Shown: one piece after another, positions 1-11,521 of the stretch
How the letters are laid out: the number at the start of each line of letters is the position of its first letter
Position numbering within the stretch: the first letter of the stretch is position 1
NCBI GenBank assembly: GCA_032718475.1
Contig: JAUCBJ010002515.1
Span: forward strand, 1 to 50,328
DNA from: Nemertoderma westbladi
Lineage: Eukaryota > Xenacoelomorpha > Nemertodermatida > Nemertodermatidae
Reading direction: 5' to 3'
DNA: 50,328 bases
Made by a program: the position numbers and the translations under genes
Notes under the pieces: generated by a model
What the model was told of the DNA's origin: nothing
The model's database searches: none
The model's input: the letters and a program-made list of their open reading frames with translations, nothing else

Positions 1-150
1 TATTATACGCTACGGCGGAAATACTATATACTAATTTATATAAATACTTCCTACTGTAAGGGTAGGAATATTTTACACTACGATAGAAGTACTATACACT
101 AATTTCAGAATTTGTATAATATACTTCCTACTGTAAGGGTCCAGTAGTAT
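1..150. repeat. Two-copy tandem repeat, about 76 bp, at the window edge
   Basis: A motif ending in CTTCCTACTGTAAGGGT occurs near 48-64 and again near 124-140, with similar AT-rich sequence before each copy, so the period is about 76 bp. The array may continue beyond the left edge. I see no coding content. Confidence 0.55.
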
Positions 151-1914
151 ACCGCTTACCAGATCCTAGTAACGATGTATCTTACTATGAGACTCTAGTA
201 ATGTATACGGGCTTGTACAGTATCTGACAACAAATCCCAGTCCAGGATATCTAAACAAACAGATATAGTACACAAACGACTACTGGCGAGGAACAGAGCC
301 TTGTATCTATTCTATGTACGTGAGCGGGTCTAATGCCTACGTACTAGACAGAAGGATACCTGTCCTCTAACCGGTGAGGCAGATGTACAGTTACCGTAAC
401 AGACCAAACTCACGGGAAAACAATCCCCGCGCAGCGAATCCTAACTATCACTGACAGTCCTAAATACAGTAACTTGCCGCGGTGTGATTTATATGGTTTA
501 TATACGAGCTAGTGGGTTAACAGACCTAGCGTAACAACACTGACAGTCCTGAATCAGTCGAAAAGGGGTCGTACCTAAATGTAACAATAACTGATCCCCC
601 TGTACGAAATCAGTCTAAAAGGTCAGGCCTAAATGTAACAATACCGTTGTCCAGACAAACAACAGTTTAATAACGAAAGTGAAATACTCCTTATTTTGCC
701 GCAATCAAATCAGATCCTAATTGTACGAATACAAATAATTTCCTCCTAACGTAATGTATAGTACGCTATAGCTAGTAGAACTTTAAGGGCGATATGTTTT
801 AGGGCGTGTGTGTGTGGGTGTGTTACAAATAAAACAATTTCGAGTAATTCCTTTTACTAGGTTTTAGTGATTTTCTGACTAAAATGATACCGTGCGCTAG
901 CTACTAAAATAAACTAGTCGCGTTTGTAGAACTTTATACTCACGAATGACGTCAAAGCTCTCTCCTTCCTATCCACAACCCAATGGGCAACCACAGTGTT
1001 AGTAACTACACCCGTGATCGGCACTAATACCAGATTCTGGTTGTAAGATAAGAATAGGGGTTAATCGCTACCGTACGTTAGCTGATCTGGTATACTAATT
1101 TTAATTCTAGAATTTTGTTGCTGCGGTAGTTAGCAGCAATACCTATCAGTACGTGGCAAGGCGCGGTAGGATATTAATAAACCTCCCTAGGCCAAGCAGT
1201 GTGCCGGTAGCAGAAATACTCCTTGCCTGATCAAATAGCTAACTCCAGACAAGGGGGGGGGGGGTACTAATGTACGTTCTACAAAGCGAACCGGTACCAA
1301 ACAGTCAGTGCTATGAATCACTAAATTATGGAACGTATGCTGTCCGTACCTAATGTGTACTCGCGTACTGACGAATGGCAATAGTTCGCACCTGTAGGAA
1401 GTACAGGTTAACCCAGGGATTCGTAGGACTTGACAAAGGGGGGGTGTCTGGATATAATTATTTGATCCTAAATTTGCGGCGTCCAGTGCGGTGTCACGCT
1501 TACCCTGATCTATAGGTCTTACGGCGGGCAAGGGCGTCGAACAAAGTCTTACCTTTCTCACAAAGCGGGCGCTGCATGGCAAGTTGAGCATTTCGAAGGG
1601 GCAAAGGGGGTGCGCGGTCAATCCAATGTGGGCGCTAGCGTGTTGTGGACATCCCTTCCCTGCGTTGCTTACGGCCTAACGGTCTAGGCTGCCATCTCCC
1701 TGGTGTTCGGCTGTCCCAAAGTCGGACCAAAGGAAAACATGTCAGGAAATTGCAGTATATTTACAGTTTTACAAAAGGATTTATCAAAGTAAGTTTCAAC
1801 AAGAAACCGAATTAACTAATTTTACAAGAATAAACTGATAGAGTAACGTTATGAGAAATTACAACGGAAGTGAAGGGTGATAACCGAAGGCAAACCGGCC
1901 TTTTATACTAGAAA
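151..1914. other. Unassigned non-coding stretch
   Basis: I recognise no gene here. A short degenerate duplication lies at about 553-645, where AATCAGTC...CTAAATGTAACAATA is repeated with a period near 55 bp. A run of G is present near 1252-1264. A 144-codon minus-strand frame at 1187-1621 has no recognisable protein features. The texture (AT-rich, short duplications) resembles the retroelement leader at 36205-38475, but I could not align the two. Confidence 0.4.
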
Positions 1915-2275
1915 TTGCACATGGAAACTAAACAGAAATTTCCACAGCTTCACAATTGAGCAATGAAGTACGTCGTGCCCTATGATTGGCCCAGCTCATC
2001 GTTCAACGCAGTCCGGCCCTTACACTAATCAGGGACATGGAATCCTAACAGAATTTTCCACTGCCTCACATTTGAGCAATAAGGTAATTTATGCCCTATG
2101 ATTGGCCTGGCTCATTATCCGCTACGTTGTACGCTTCTCATTGGCCTACCAATTAGCACCTAAACGAAAATAAATGGCCCCAAAATACAAATTTCCCGAC
2201 TGGGATTCGAACTCGTAACCTACGTAATGTAACCAACGCCTTAACCATCTGACCACTACGCCACGAGAGTACCTA
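1915..2275 (-). repeat. tRNA-related SINE-like repeat
   Basis: On the minus strand, about 2272-2190 has the look of a tRNA head: an A-box-like TGGCGTAGTGGTCAGATGG followed about 45 bases later by a B-box-like GAGTTCGAATCCC. The T-stem flanking the TTCGAAT loop does not pair well and no clean anticodon stem forms, so this is not a functional tRNA. The body (about 2190-1915) contains a degenerate duplication with a period near 116 bp. Each half includes GAGCAAT and CCCTATGATTGGCC. A tRNA-derived SINE or other Pol III-type repeat is the best reading. Finding other genomic copies with the same ends would confirm it. Confidence 0.45.
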
Positions 2276-2405
2276 AGGGTTTTATGTGTACAAATATAAA
2301 TCGGCATATTACATTACTGTAATTTAATCAAACTACGTCGGATTTTCAAAAGTTTTTACGCTAAAGTTAAACTACAAATGCTACCTTATAGTGAAATAAT
2401 TCATC

Positions 2406-4990
2406 ATACACACCCAACACCATCGGTCCTTACCTACTAGATACACACCCAACACCATCGGTCCTTACCCGCTAGATACACACCCAACACCATCGGTCCT
2501 TACCCATTAGATACACACACCCAACACCATCGGTCCTTAGCCACTAGATACACACACCCAAAACCATCGGTCCTTACCTACTAGATACACACCCAACACC
2601 ATCGGTCCTTACCCGCTAGATACACACCCAACACCATCGGTCCTTACCCACTAGATACACACACCCAACACCATCGGTCCTTACCTACTAGATACACACC
2701 CAACACCATCGGTCCTTACCCGCTAGATACACACCCAACACCATCGGTCCTTACCCACTAGATACACACACCCAACACCATCGGTCCTTACCTACTAGAT
2801 ACACACCCAACACCATCGGTCCTTAGCCACTAGATACATACACCCAACACCATCGGTCCTTACCTACTAGATACACACCCAACACCATCGGTCCTTACCT
2901 ACTAGATACACACCCAAAACCATCGGTCCTTACCTACTAGATACACACCCAACACCATCGGTCCTTACCTACTAGATACACACCCAACACCATCGGTCCT
3001 TACCCGCTAGATACACACCCAACACCATCGGTCCTTACCCATTAGATACACACACCCAACACCATCGGTCCTTAGCCACTAGATACACACACCCAAAACC
3101 ATCGGTCCTTACCTACTAGATACACACCCAACACCATCGGTCCTTACCCGCTAGATACACACCCAACACCATCGGTCCTTACCCACTAGATACACACACC
3201 CAACACCATCGGTCCTTACCTACTAGATACACACCCAACACCATCGGTCCTTACCCGCTAGATACACACCCAACACCATCGGTCCTTACCCACTAGATAC
3301 ACACACCCAACACCATCGGTCCTTACCTACTAGATACACACCCAACACCATCGGTCCTTAGCCACTAGATACACACACCCAAAACCATCGGTCCTTACCT
3401 ACTAGATACACACCCAACACCATCGGTCCTTACCCGCTAGATACACACCCAACACCATCGGTCCTTACCCACTAGATACACACACCCAACACCATCGGTC
3501 CTTACCTACTAGATACACACCCAACACCATCGGTCCTTACCCGCTAGATACACACCCAACACCATCGGTCCTTACCCATTAGATACACACACCCAACACC
3601 ATCGGTCCTTAGCCACTAGATACACACACCCAAAACCATCGGTCCTTACCTACTAGATACACACCCAACACCATCGGTCCTTACCCGCTAGATACACACC
3701 CAACACCATCGGTCCTTACCCACTAGATAAACACACCCAACACCATCGGTCCTTACCCATTAGATACACACACCCAACACCATCGGTCCTTAGCCACTAG
3801 ATACACACCCAACACCATCGGTCCTTAGCCACTAGATACACAACCCAACACCATCGGTCCTTACCTACTAGATACATACACCCAACACCATCGGTCCTTA
3901 GCCACTAGATACACACACCCAAAACCATCGGTCCATACCCACTAGATACATACACCCAACACCATCGGTCCTTAGCCACTAGATACACACACCCAAAACC
4001 ATCGGTCCTTACCTACTAGATACACACCCAACACCATCGGTCCTTACCCACTAGATACACACACCCAACACCATCGGTCCTTACCCACTAGATATACACA
4101 CCCAACACCATCGGTCCTTACCCACTAGATACACACACCCAACACCATCGGTCCTTACCCACTAGATACACACACCCAAAACAATCGGTCCTTACCCGCT
4201 AGATACACACACCCAAAACCATCGGTCCTTACCTACTAGATACACACCCAACACCATCGGTCCTTACCCACTAGATACACACACCCAACACCATCGGTCC
4301 TTACCTACTAGATACACACCCAACACCATCGGTCCTTACCCACTAGATATACACACCCAACACCATCGGTCCTTACCCACTAGATACACACACCCAACAC
4401 CATCGGTCCTTACCCACTAGATACACACACCCAAAACAATCGGTCCTTACCCGCTAGATACACACACCCAAAACCATCGGTCCTTACCTACTAGATACAC
4501 ACCCAACACCATCGGTCCTTACCCACTAGATACACACACCCAACACCATCGGTCCTTACCTACTAGATACACACCCAACACCATCGGTCCTTACCCATTA
4601 GATACACACACCCAACACCATCGGTCCTTAGCCACTAGATACACACCCAACACCATCGGTCCTTAGCCACTAGATACACACACCCAACACCATCGGTCCT
4701 TACCTACTAGATACATACACCCAACACCATCGGTCCTTGCCCATTAGATACACACACCCAAAACAATCGGTCCTTACCCACTAGATACACACCCAACACC
4801 ATCGGTCCTTAGCCACTAGATACACACACCCAACACCATCGGTCCTTACCTACTAGATACATACACCCAACACCATCGGTCCTTACCCACTAGATACACA
4901 CACCCAACACCACCGGTCCTTACCCACTAGATACACACCCAACACCATCGGCCCTCTTACCTTACCCACTTGATACACACACCCAACACA
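2406..4990. repeat. Minisatellite, 35/37-bp unit, about 70 copies
   Basis: The array is nearly unbroken. Its unit is built on CCAACACCATCGGTCCTTA followed by CCTACTAGATACACAC or a variant. Units are 35 bp, or 37 bp when an extra AC is present. The variants CCTACT, CCCGCT, CCCATT, CCCACT and GCCACT recur in ordered runs, for example CCTACT then CCCGCT then CCCACT, giving higher-order blocks of about 107 bp. The array decays at its right end near 4950-4990. It has no coding potential. Confidence 0.95.
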
Positions 4991-5502
4991 CGTAGTAGCC
5001 CTGACAACATGCAGGACACATATATACTATACTGTACATTATCTGTGAGTCAGTAAGTAAGTCATTTGTAAGAATGAGACATTGGAGGAGGTTGGGTGTG
5101 TTATGAACTGATGTAGCCTGGATAACAAACATCATAAAATACTATATTTCAGGTTCAGTTTGCGGAATTGATTGCGTTAATGTAAAAGAGAAATTATCTT
5201 TAATGCACAATGGGCAGATAGTCCCAAGATCTGTCCCATACTCTACATTACTTAATAGCGTGTGCGCTGTTACTGGAGGATGGACGCCTAACTTCCAAGA
5301 ATTCCGTTGTCTGACATGTATACCGGTAAGTTGTGCACCGTGAGGTTCGGGTTCGTGGGGCTTTCGCACAGCACGAAGTAAGCAAGTTGATCTTAATTAG
5401 TTCAATTCAACTGTTGTCTAGGCGCCCTGTAGCTGGAGACCGGATAACTGCTGAGTCCCCCCTCGTAAAATACATTTCAGACATTCGACAGACGACATGT
5501 GT
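4991..5502. other. Intergenic spacer, nothing recognised
   Basis: No coding frame, RNA gene or repeat that I can support lies in this interval. Short frames here lack any protein character. Confidence 0.4.
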
Positions 5503-5913
5503 TAGTGTTTAAACGGGATCCCGATCCCGATCCGAAAAACCGAGATACCGGTAAAAAATGGAATCCCGGTCTCGATCCCGACTTTTTAGGACCGGGGTCC
5601 CGGAGTAGTTAAGTAAATTTGTTGAATATCTGATAATTTGTTCCACCAGAACGTCGAACATTATATCGAAATTATATGTCAGTAAACCATCCAGTAATCA
5701 ATTGCAAAATAATTTGAATATAACTTTATCTTACTAACATTTCAGAGGTGTAAAATATAGTGAGTGTTACCCAAAACCCGCCGCATATAACTATTAACTT
5801 TAAGGAATTTAATCCAAAATTACAATACCAATCCCGAAAATCGGGATCCCAAGAGTGATAATCCCGGTCCTGATCCCGGAAATCCCAAAAAGTCTGATCC
5901 CGTTTAAACACTA
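5503..5913. mobile_element. Short inverted-repeat DNA element (MITE)
   Basis: The ends are a perfect 18-bp terminal inverted repeat: TAGTGTTTAAACGGGATC at 5503-5520 and its reverse complement at 5896-5913. Immediately outside, ATGTGT is directly repeated (5497-5502 and 5914-5919), a candidate 6-bp target-site duplication. Inside both ends, GGGATCCCGATCC-like motifs are repeated in degenerate form and pair across the element, so a long hairpin can form. The 411-bp element encodes nothing. The superfamily is uncertain: hAT elements usually give 8-bp duplications, so I leave it unclassified. Confidence 0.75.
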
Positions 5914-5959
5914 ATGTGTGCCACGACCGACCGACCGATAGACAACATTTGAAACAGCG

Positions 5960-6213
5960 GTACCACCACAACGGTACCCGTATGCTAAGCTCGCTTACTT
6001 CGTAGCTCGCCACCCAGATGTACCCATATGCTAAGGTCGCTTACTTCGTGGCTCGCCCCAAAACGGTACCTGTATGCTAAGGTCGCTTACTTCGTGGCTC
6101 GCCCCACAATGGTACCTGTATGCTAAGCTCGCTTACTCCGTGGCTCGCCCTACAGAGGTACCCGTACGCTAAGCTCGCACACTTCGTGGCTCGCCCCACA
6201 GCGGTACCCATAT
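5960..6213. repeat. 46-bp tandem array, left part
   Basis: Units follow the pattern CGGTACC-CATATGCTAAGG-TCGCTTACTTCGTGGCTCGCC-CCACA, 46 bp each. Diagnostic variants recur every four units (184 bp): TACCCATATGCTAAGG at 6021 recurs as TACCCATAT at 6205. The array is interrupted at 6213 by a LINE and resumes at 9981. Confidence 0.9.
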
Positions 6214-6257
6214 TACTACTACTACTAGGATCGGCATGCTGCATTGCAGCTGCATTT

Positions 6258-9200
6258 TTAAGAATGCTGTGCCAGCTTGTCAACAAAATTGCACCGCCAC
6301 AACTCCCTATCACCCATGACATTTGCTAGATCATCCGCATCTTTAAGGCCAGTGTCCTTTAAGATGCGTCTCAAGAAAGTCATGGGCTGTCCACCATGCT
6401 TATTCACTCCATGAGGCTGCCAAAGTACAAGATTATGCACTGGCTGGTCCTCACGGCGAAAGCAATGTCCTACAAAGCGGAGGCGATTTTGTTCTAGTGT
6501 CAAGCTTGGGGGAACCAATGAGACACCTCCAATGTTATATAGTGTCTGGTTGGAGATGTGTGCATTGTACTTGACACAATGTACCCGGCGTAGCATTCTT
6601 GTGAATGTGCCATCCAGAGATTTGGTGTCCTCAGCAGTTAGAGCCCAGCATGGACTCCCATAGAGGAGTACTGGAACTACTGCTGCTCTAAATAATCGGA
6701 CCTTAAGTTTCCGATTAATTCTAGGTGACTTCCAAATCCTGGAAAGCCTATTCAAGGCTGCCCATGCCTTTCCCTTACGTATTCGAAGGTCCTCACCTGA
6801 CTTCCGGATCCATGATCCCAGGTAACAGAAGTCGTCCACATGCTCAAGCATACCATCCTTTGAGCTTATGCTCATCCGATCAGAGACTTGCTGAGGACTT
6901 TCAAAGTTAACTGTCAGAATTTTGGTCTTTCTGGAGTTAATAAAAAGACCAACACTAGAAGCAGCATGTTCTAATGAGCTGAGGAGCCGCTGGGCTCCCT
7001 CTAATGATTCTGAGAGTACTCCTAAGTCATCAGCAAAGTCTAGATCAGTTAGGTACTTGGCAGGATTTCCTCGACTTCTGGAGCCAGTAGGTGGAGTTAT
7101 CATCACCCCATCATCATTATGATGATCTAAGGACATGCGTAGAACATAGTCAACCACAATAATGAACAAGAATGGTGCAAGTGTGTCTCCTTGGAGGACG
7201 CCCCATAACACTTCAAATGGTTCTGTGTCACCGTCAACAGTAGACACAAATGTTGTCGAACCATCGTATACTGATCTGATTGCTGCAATAATTTCATCAG
7301 GAATCCCATATAATGAAAGTATGCTGAACATACGTGAGCGAGAGACTGAATCAAAGGCCTTGAAGAAGTCAACAAAGATAACAGCCAGATGCCTGTCTTT
7401 CTTTTTTGATAACTCTTCAATTACCCTTCTAAGTGCCAAAATGGGCTCCATGGTCCCACGACCTTTACGGAACCCATTCTGATTTCCACGTAGCAGTCTC
7501 TCAATGGGATCCCTGATGCGATTTAATAGAATTCTATTGTATAGTTTTGCAGCAATCGAGATCAATGAGTTTCCCCGAAAAGAACCATAGAGTGTTAGGT
7601 TGCCCTTCTTGGGAACTGGCACCAACTTATTTGTTTTCATTTCTTGTGGGACTCTTGTTGTACGGTACATGTCTACTATGATGGGATAGATGAGCTTTAA
7701 ACACTCAGGTATTTTAAAGACCTCAGGGGGAATACCATCTACTCCACTGGCACGATTGGTCTTAATGCTCTTTGCAGCAGCCTTCACTTCTGCAAAGGAG
7801 ATATCGCCAATGGGAATATCTGGGAGTACAGACTCAGACACTTTTACTTCTATAAAGTTATCAGGCAATACCCTGTCATTATTGAGGAGCTTTTCAAAGT
7901 GGGCTTTCCAACCATTGAGGCGATCGGCTGGTGATTCAGCCTTAACCTTGGTGGTTGGTTGGCTTTTCCGCCCAGTAAGCAGATTGATCGATTTCCATGC
8001 CTGGGATGATTGCCTGCTGTCGTCAGCATCATTGATGGCATCAACCTGTTGGTTTATTAACTCCTGTAGATTAACAGAGTACTGCCTGTTCAGGGACCTA
8101 GATGCAGCTTTAACTGAATTCTTGGCCGCTGTAGTCTGTTTGAGTCGGGACTCTTTCTGCGCCTTATGAAGGTCATTTCGGCACTTCTGAATTTTGTTGT
8201 CAGTCCAGGGGGCCCTTTTCCTGTTTCGAGGGTATACAGGAACTGTTTCTGCAGCTGCTAACTTAACTGCTTCTGTAAAGGCAGTATAGCCCTCACAGTG
8301 ATCTGCCGCCTCAGAGGCAAGAGCCTCATACCTGTTGCTCAGCTGTAGTGTGAAGCTGGATCTCACACTTGGCTGTTGCAACAGAGAGGACCAGTCATGC
8401 CGTGGCAAGGCAGATTTCGTTGTTCTGCTAGCACGCAGACTAAGTCTTACCTTGGCCACAATAAGGCGGTGATCACTGGAGAAGGGTCGAAGTGTAAATG
8501 CATTACAGTCTTGTATAGAGCTCCTGTATTTCCTACGAAACAGAATATGGTCTATCTGGGACTTGTGACCACTGGGTCCACTATGAGTCCATAGCTTTCC
8601 AGTTCGCTTCTTGAACTGGGTTCCAGCCGAAAACAATCCATTTCCAGAGATAAAATCCTGAAGATGGACAGAATTTCGGTTAACACTATTGCTATAGACC
8701 CAGGGCGATGTAGGTGATTGATGCAGACTTGCATTAAAGTCTCCCAGGAATGTTAAAAATGCATGCTGATCCACTCCATCAGTTGCTGCTTGTAGATTGT
8801 GGTAGAAATTTTCCACCTCCTCTACAGGGGCAACACTAGTTGGAGAGTAGCACACAATCAGAACCACCTTAGGAAACTTCTTAGCCAGTCTTCCAGAACA
8901 TGAGAAGTGGCAACGGATGATGCGGTTAGAGATTTGGTCTATTTTGTCCAATGCTGCATGTGCAGTTGGATTCATCAATAGACCAATTCCACCATTGCCA
9001 CTATCATCTGCTGACGCGAGGGCGAGTCGCCAACCGCCCCCCATGTCCTTAATCAGAACCTCATGAGTCTGTCCAGTCTGCATTCGGTGCTCTTGAACAC
9101 CCACTGCGCTAAGAGAAAGCTTATCTGCCAAGGCAGTCAGCTCACCTTGTCGCATTGGGGACCCGAGTGTTAGGGTGTTTACTGAGGCTAGTCTAGTGAC

Positions 9201-9332
9201 TTGCCTCAGATTCACCAATGGCTTTGTTGGTCGGGGTGGAACATGAGAGTAGCCTGCCTGCAACTCCAGAATCCCTCTCCCCATCACAATCTGGCCTCCC
9301 TGGTGACCCAGGGTTTGGGCCAAAAAGGTCAT
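6258..9332 (-). CDS. LINE endonuclease-reverse transcriptase, 5' frameshifted
   Basis: This 1,024-codon frame encodes an apurinic-type endonuclease then a reverse transcriptase, which together nick target DNA and copy the element RNA there. Endonuclease motifs visible are GVQEHRM, GDFNASL and a late SSDHR. Reverse-transcriptase motifs include FVDFFKAFDSVSR, GVLQGDTLAPFLF and the catalytic DFADDLGVL. A Cys/His-bearing C-terminal part follows. No stop interrupts it. The first 25 or so residues are not native: the element's true N-terminal part lies in another frame at about 9579-9255. In copy 2 the same N-terminal part is continuous with the endonuclease, whereas here a tandem GCCT duplication near 9252-9259 (+4 bp) shifts the frame. 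Copy 1 is therefore close to, but not fully, intact. Confidence 0.9.
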   Translation of the reverse strand: MTFLAQTLGHQGGQIVMGRGILELQAGYSHVPPRPTKPLVNLRQVTRLASVNTLTLGSPMRQGELTALADKLSLSAVGVQEHRMQTGQTHEVLIKDMGGGWRLALASADDSGNGGIGLLMNPTAHAALDKIDQISNRIIRCHFSCSGRLAKKFPKVVLIVCYSPTSVAPVEEVENFYHNLQAATDGVDQHAFLTFLGDFNASLHQSPTSPWVYSNSVNRNSVHLQDFISGNGLFSAGTQFKKRTGKLWTHSGPSGHKSQIDHILFRRKYRSSIQDCNAFTLRPFSSDHRLIVAKVRLSLRASRTTKSALPRHDWSSLLQQPSVRSSFTLQLSNRYEALASEAADHCEGYTAFTEAVKLAAAETVPVYPRNRKRAPWTDNKIQKCRNDLHKAQKESRLKQTTAAKNSVKAASRSLNRQYSVNLQELINQQVDAINDADDSRQSSQAWKSINLLTGRKSQPTTKVKAESPADRLNGWKAHFEKLLNNDRVLPDNFIEVKVSESVLPDIPIGDISFAEVKAAAKSIKTNRASGVDGIPPEVFKIPECLKLIYPIIVDMYRTTRVPQEMKTNKLVPVPKKGNLTLYGSFRGNSLISIAAKLYNRILLNRIRDPIERLLRGNQNGFRKGRGTMEPILALRRVIEELSKKKDRHLAVIFVDFFKAFDSVSRSRMFSILSLYGIPDEIIAAIRSVYDGSTTFVSTVDGDTEPFEVLWGVLQGDTLAPFLFIIVVDYVLRMSLDHHNDDGVMITPPTGSRSRGNPAKYLTDLDFADDLGVLSESLEGAQRLLSSLEHAASSVGLFINSRKTKILTVNFESPQQVSDRMSISSKDGMLEHVDDFCYLGSWIRKSGEDLRIRKGKAWAALNRLSRIWKSPRINRKLKVRLFRAAVVPVLLYGSPCWALTAEDTKSLDGTFTRMLRRVHCVKYNAHISNQTLYNIGGVSLVPPSLTLEQNRLRFVGHCFRREDQPVHNLVLWQPHGVNKHGGQPMTFLRRILKDTGLKDADDLANVMGDRELWRCNFVDKLAQHS

Positions 9333-9579
9333 CAGGAAAGGGACTCAAAGAATTGTTGGCTGCTCTCTCTCCAGTAGGGGGTGAGACAGGCAGCCGGTCA
9401 GGAGTTAACTGACGCCTGTGAGGCCGATTGTGTCCAGTCATTCCACTGGCCTCTAGTGGCTGGACCTCCGCATTACTAATGTAATCCATAGTGGGGGTTG
9501 GGGGGTGCTTTTTTGCCGAGTCAGCTCTCGGGGCAAATACCACACCCTGGTTTGCCATTCCACAGGGTGGGTGTCGCAA
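9255..9579 (-). pseudogene. N-terminal part of the LINE protein, cut off by a 4-bp insertion
   Basis: About 108 codons match, residue for residue with few changes, the N-terminal part of the copy 2 frame that begins at 15799 (for example the shared PVSPPTGERAANNS and the GDGERDSG-like end). The region is Pro/Ser-rich with no domain I recognise. After the 4-bp duplication near 9252-9259 the frame diverges into unrelated residues and stops, so it is separated from the endonuclease-reverse transcriptase frame. Confidence 0.8.
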
Positions 9580-9980
9580 TGGAGTCAGATATGAGGCCCA
9601 TCACCCATATCTACTCTGGCGTACATTACCCACCATTGGCTGTTGCAGCTCATCTGCTGGGTCATGCCCTGTACCCTTGCTGCCAGGTGCAGGTCGCAGT
9701 GAAGTGCTCTCAGAGTGGACATGAGAACACTCTACTCCTAACCAGCCATTGGTAGATCACCATCTGCCTGGTCAGGCCATATACCCCTGCAGCCAAGTAT
9801 ATGGGTCCTTAATCCAGGACCAAGGGCGTCCTTATCCCAGAACGAAGGGGGTCCTAGTTACAGGACCAGATTTGCCCTAGTAAGAGGGTCTATGCAGCTA
9901 CAGGTGGCACCTCCTTTATGCTGCATGGAGGTGGCAAGTTTTCTTGATCAATGACCTAGAATACCTGACCTGACCTGACC

Positions 9981-10250
9981 ACAGCGGTACCCATATGCTA
10001 AGGTCGCTTACTTCGTGGCTCGCCCCAAAACGGTACCTGTATGCTAAGGTCGCTTACTTCGTGGCTCGCCCCACAATGGTACCTGTATGCTAAGCTCGCT
10101 TACTCCGTGACTCGCCCTACAGCGGTACCCGTACGCTGAGCTCGCACACTTCGTGGCTCGCCCCACAGCGGTACCCATATGCTAAGGTCGCTTACTTCGT
10201 GGCTCGCCCCATAACGGTACCTGTGTGCTAAGCTCGCCCACATCGTCTTT
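9981..10250. repeat. 46-bp tandem array, right part
   Basis: This is the continuation of the array broken by the LINE. It starts with the duplicated 16-bp target site and carries the same four-unit order as the left part: variants ending CCAAAA, CCACAAT, CTACAG and CCACAG. TACCCATAT recurs at 9988 and 10172, again 184 bp apart. Confidence 0.9.
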
Positions 10251-11521
10251 CGGACCACAAATAAAGCAAATTCTGCATCTACAGATTTGTAAAGATAAAA
10301 TTTCATATGACATACTGATGTACCATATTTATTAAAAAATATGTATTTAAATATTTTACACCAATTTATTGAATAATTATAGATTATTTGGAAACAGTCC
10401 AGTAGTATATATATATGGATAAGTTTATTGGACCAGATTGTTACAGCTAATCAGAAGGCCGAGATTTATGTCCGCAAAGTCTGAAAAGTGTTGCCCGGGT
10501 AACCTGGCAAAATCGGACTTACCACCGAAATTGACGCATTGATATAAATATAATCTTAAGGAAATCTAGATGGGGGGTGAGTGGTGAGACTTTCTCGGTA
10601 ATAATAGCCGTTTTGGCCATATTTATGAAGCTATTGAAACAGAAATCATAATGAGTACGAGGCACAGCCGATAAAAGGGGGTAGTAATCACCTTTTACAA
10701 TAATCCTCTACCGGTTTTCAAGCAATTCAGTTGGAGTAAAGAACAAGTAAATAATTATTCAACTTTTTTATTTTGTATTATTTTGTTTTCACTTTCTACA
10801 AAATTACATAGGAATCATAAATTCAATTATAATATAGAAATATAATAGAACTTAACATTGCGAACAGTTAGTACCGCTAACAGTTAGTGGAATCTTTAGC
10901 CTGCCAACTTAATAACATGGCGGGTTGCAAAATGAAAATAAACAAATATAATTTATTTGCATTAGAAATATAGCCGAGCGAATATTAAAAAATTAAACGA
11001 AAATTTAATTTTACATGAGAGATAAAGAAACGAAACTAAATTTATGTAAATGAAACTAACTTTAATTTTGTTTCGGTTCAAGAAGCCTTGAATAAGCCGC
11101 CAACCCTTCTCATTATGCTGCGAGCCACTGTAGTCCGGGGTGGTGCTACCAAGTAACACAATAACGTTCAACGTCCATCAAAACCAATTCCAGGAAGTAC
11201 GAGTCAATTTAGATGGCAGGGAGACATAATATAATAATGGAGTCTCCTACGAGATTCCTTTCTCTGAATTTGGAACTGTGAGAAAATAGGATAATGTTAT
11301 ATTTCTAATTCATTATCAACTCAACACCGGTGAACATGATCATTATAATATGGTTAATTACACAGTAAAGAGAGTGAACTATAAGGCCCGGCTAGGTCCT
11401 TCTATAAAAAGTGCTGCTTTGAATATTGTTAAATCTAAAATTTGAGACCCACATATGATTTTGGTGGTATCCATATACATGAAACGTTTGGCCTGAATGA
11501 AAAAATATTACAAACGATCAA
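10251..11521. other. AT-rich spacer downstream of the BRD8-like gene
   Basis: I see no gene here. The stretch must contain the 3' untranslated region of the minus-strand BRD8-like gene. The nearest minus-strand AATAAA-type signals I find are far away (around 10764 and 10948), so the cleavage site is not placed. Confidence 0.4.

Larger units (their letters stand above)
6214..9980 (-). mobile_element. Full-length non-LTR retrotransposon (LINE), copy 1
   Basis: The element runs on the minus strand from a 5' end of GGTCA repeats (near 9980) to a 3' tail of short TAG/AGT repeats (6214-6229). The 16-bp ACAGCGGTACCCATAT stands on both sides (6198-6213 and 9981-9996). This is the expected target-site duplication, so both ends and the insertion event are clear. 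The host site is a 46-bp satellite array. The element encodes one endonuclease plus reverse-transcriptase protein. Its low-complexity tail and single frame fit an RTE-like clade, but the clade is an inference. It is about 590 bp longer than copy 2 at 15379-18558, which has internal deletions. Confidence 0.93.

Noticed and set aside
1187-1621. 144-codon minus-strand open frame
   Set aside because: No recognisable motif, skewed composition caused by a G run, and no support from neighbours.
2190-2272. Functional tRNA gene on the minus strand
   Set aside because: A- and B-box-like motifs are present, but the T-stem does not pair and no proper anticodon arm or acceptor stem forms.
5726-6013. 95-codon minus-strand frame
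   Set aside because: It spans the inverted-repeat element and the 46-bp array, with no protein character.
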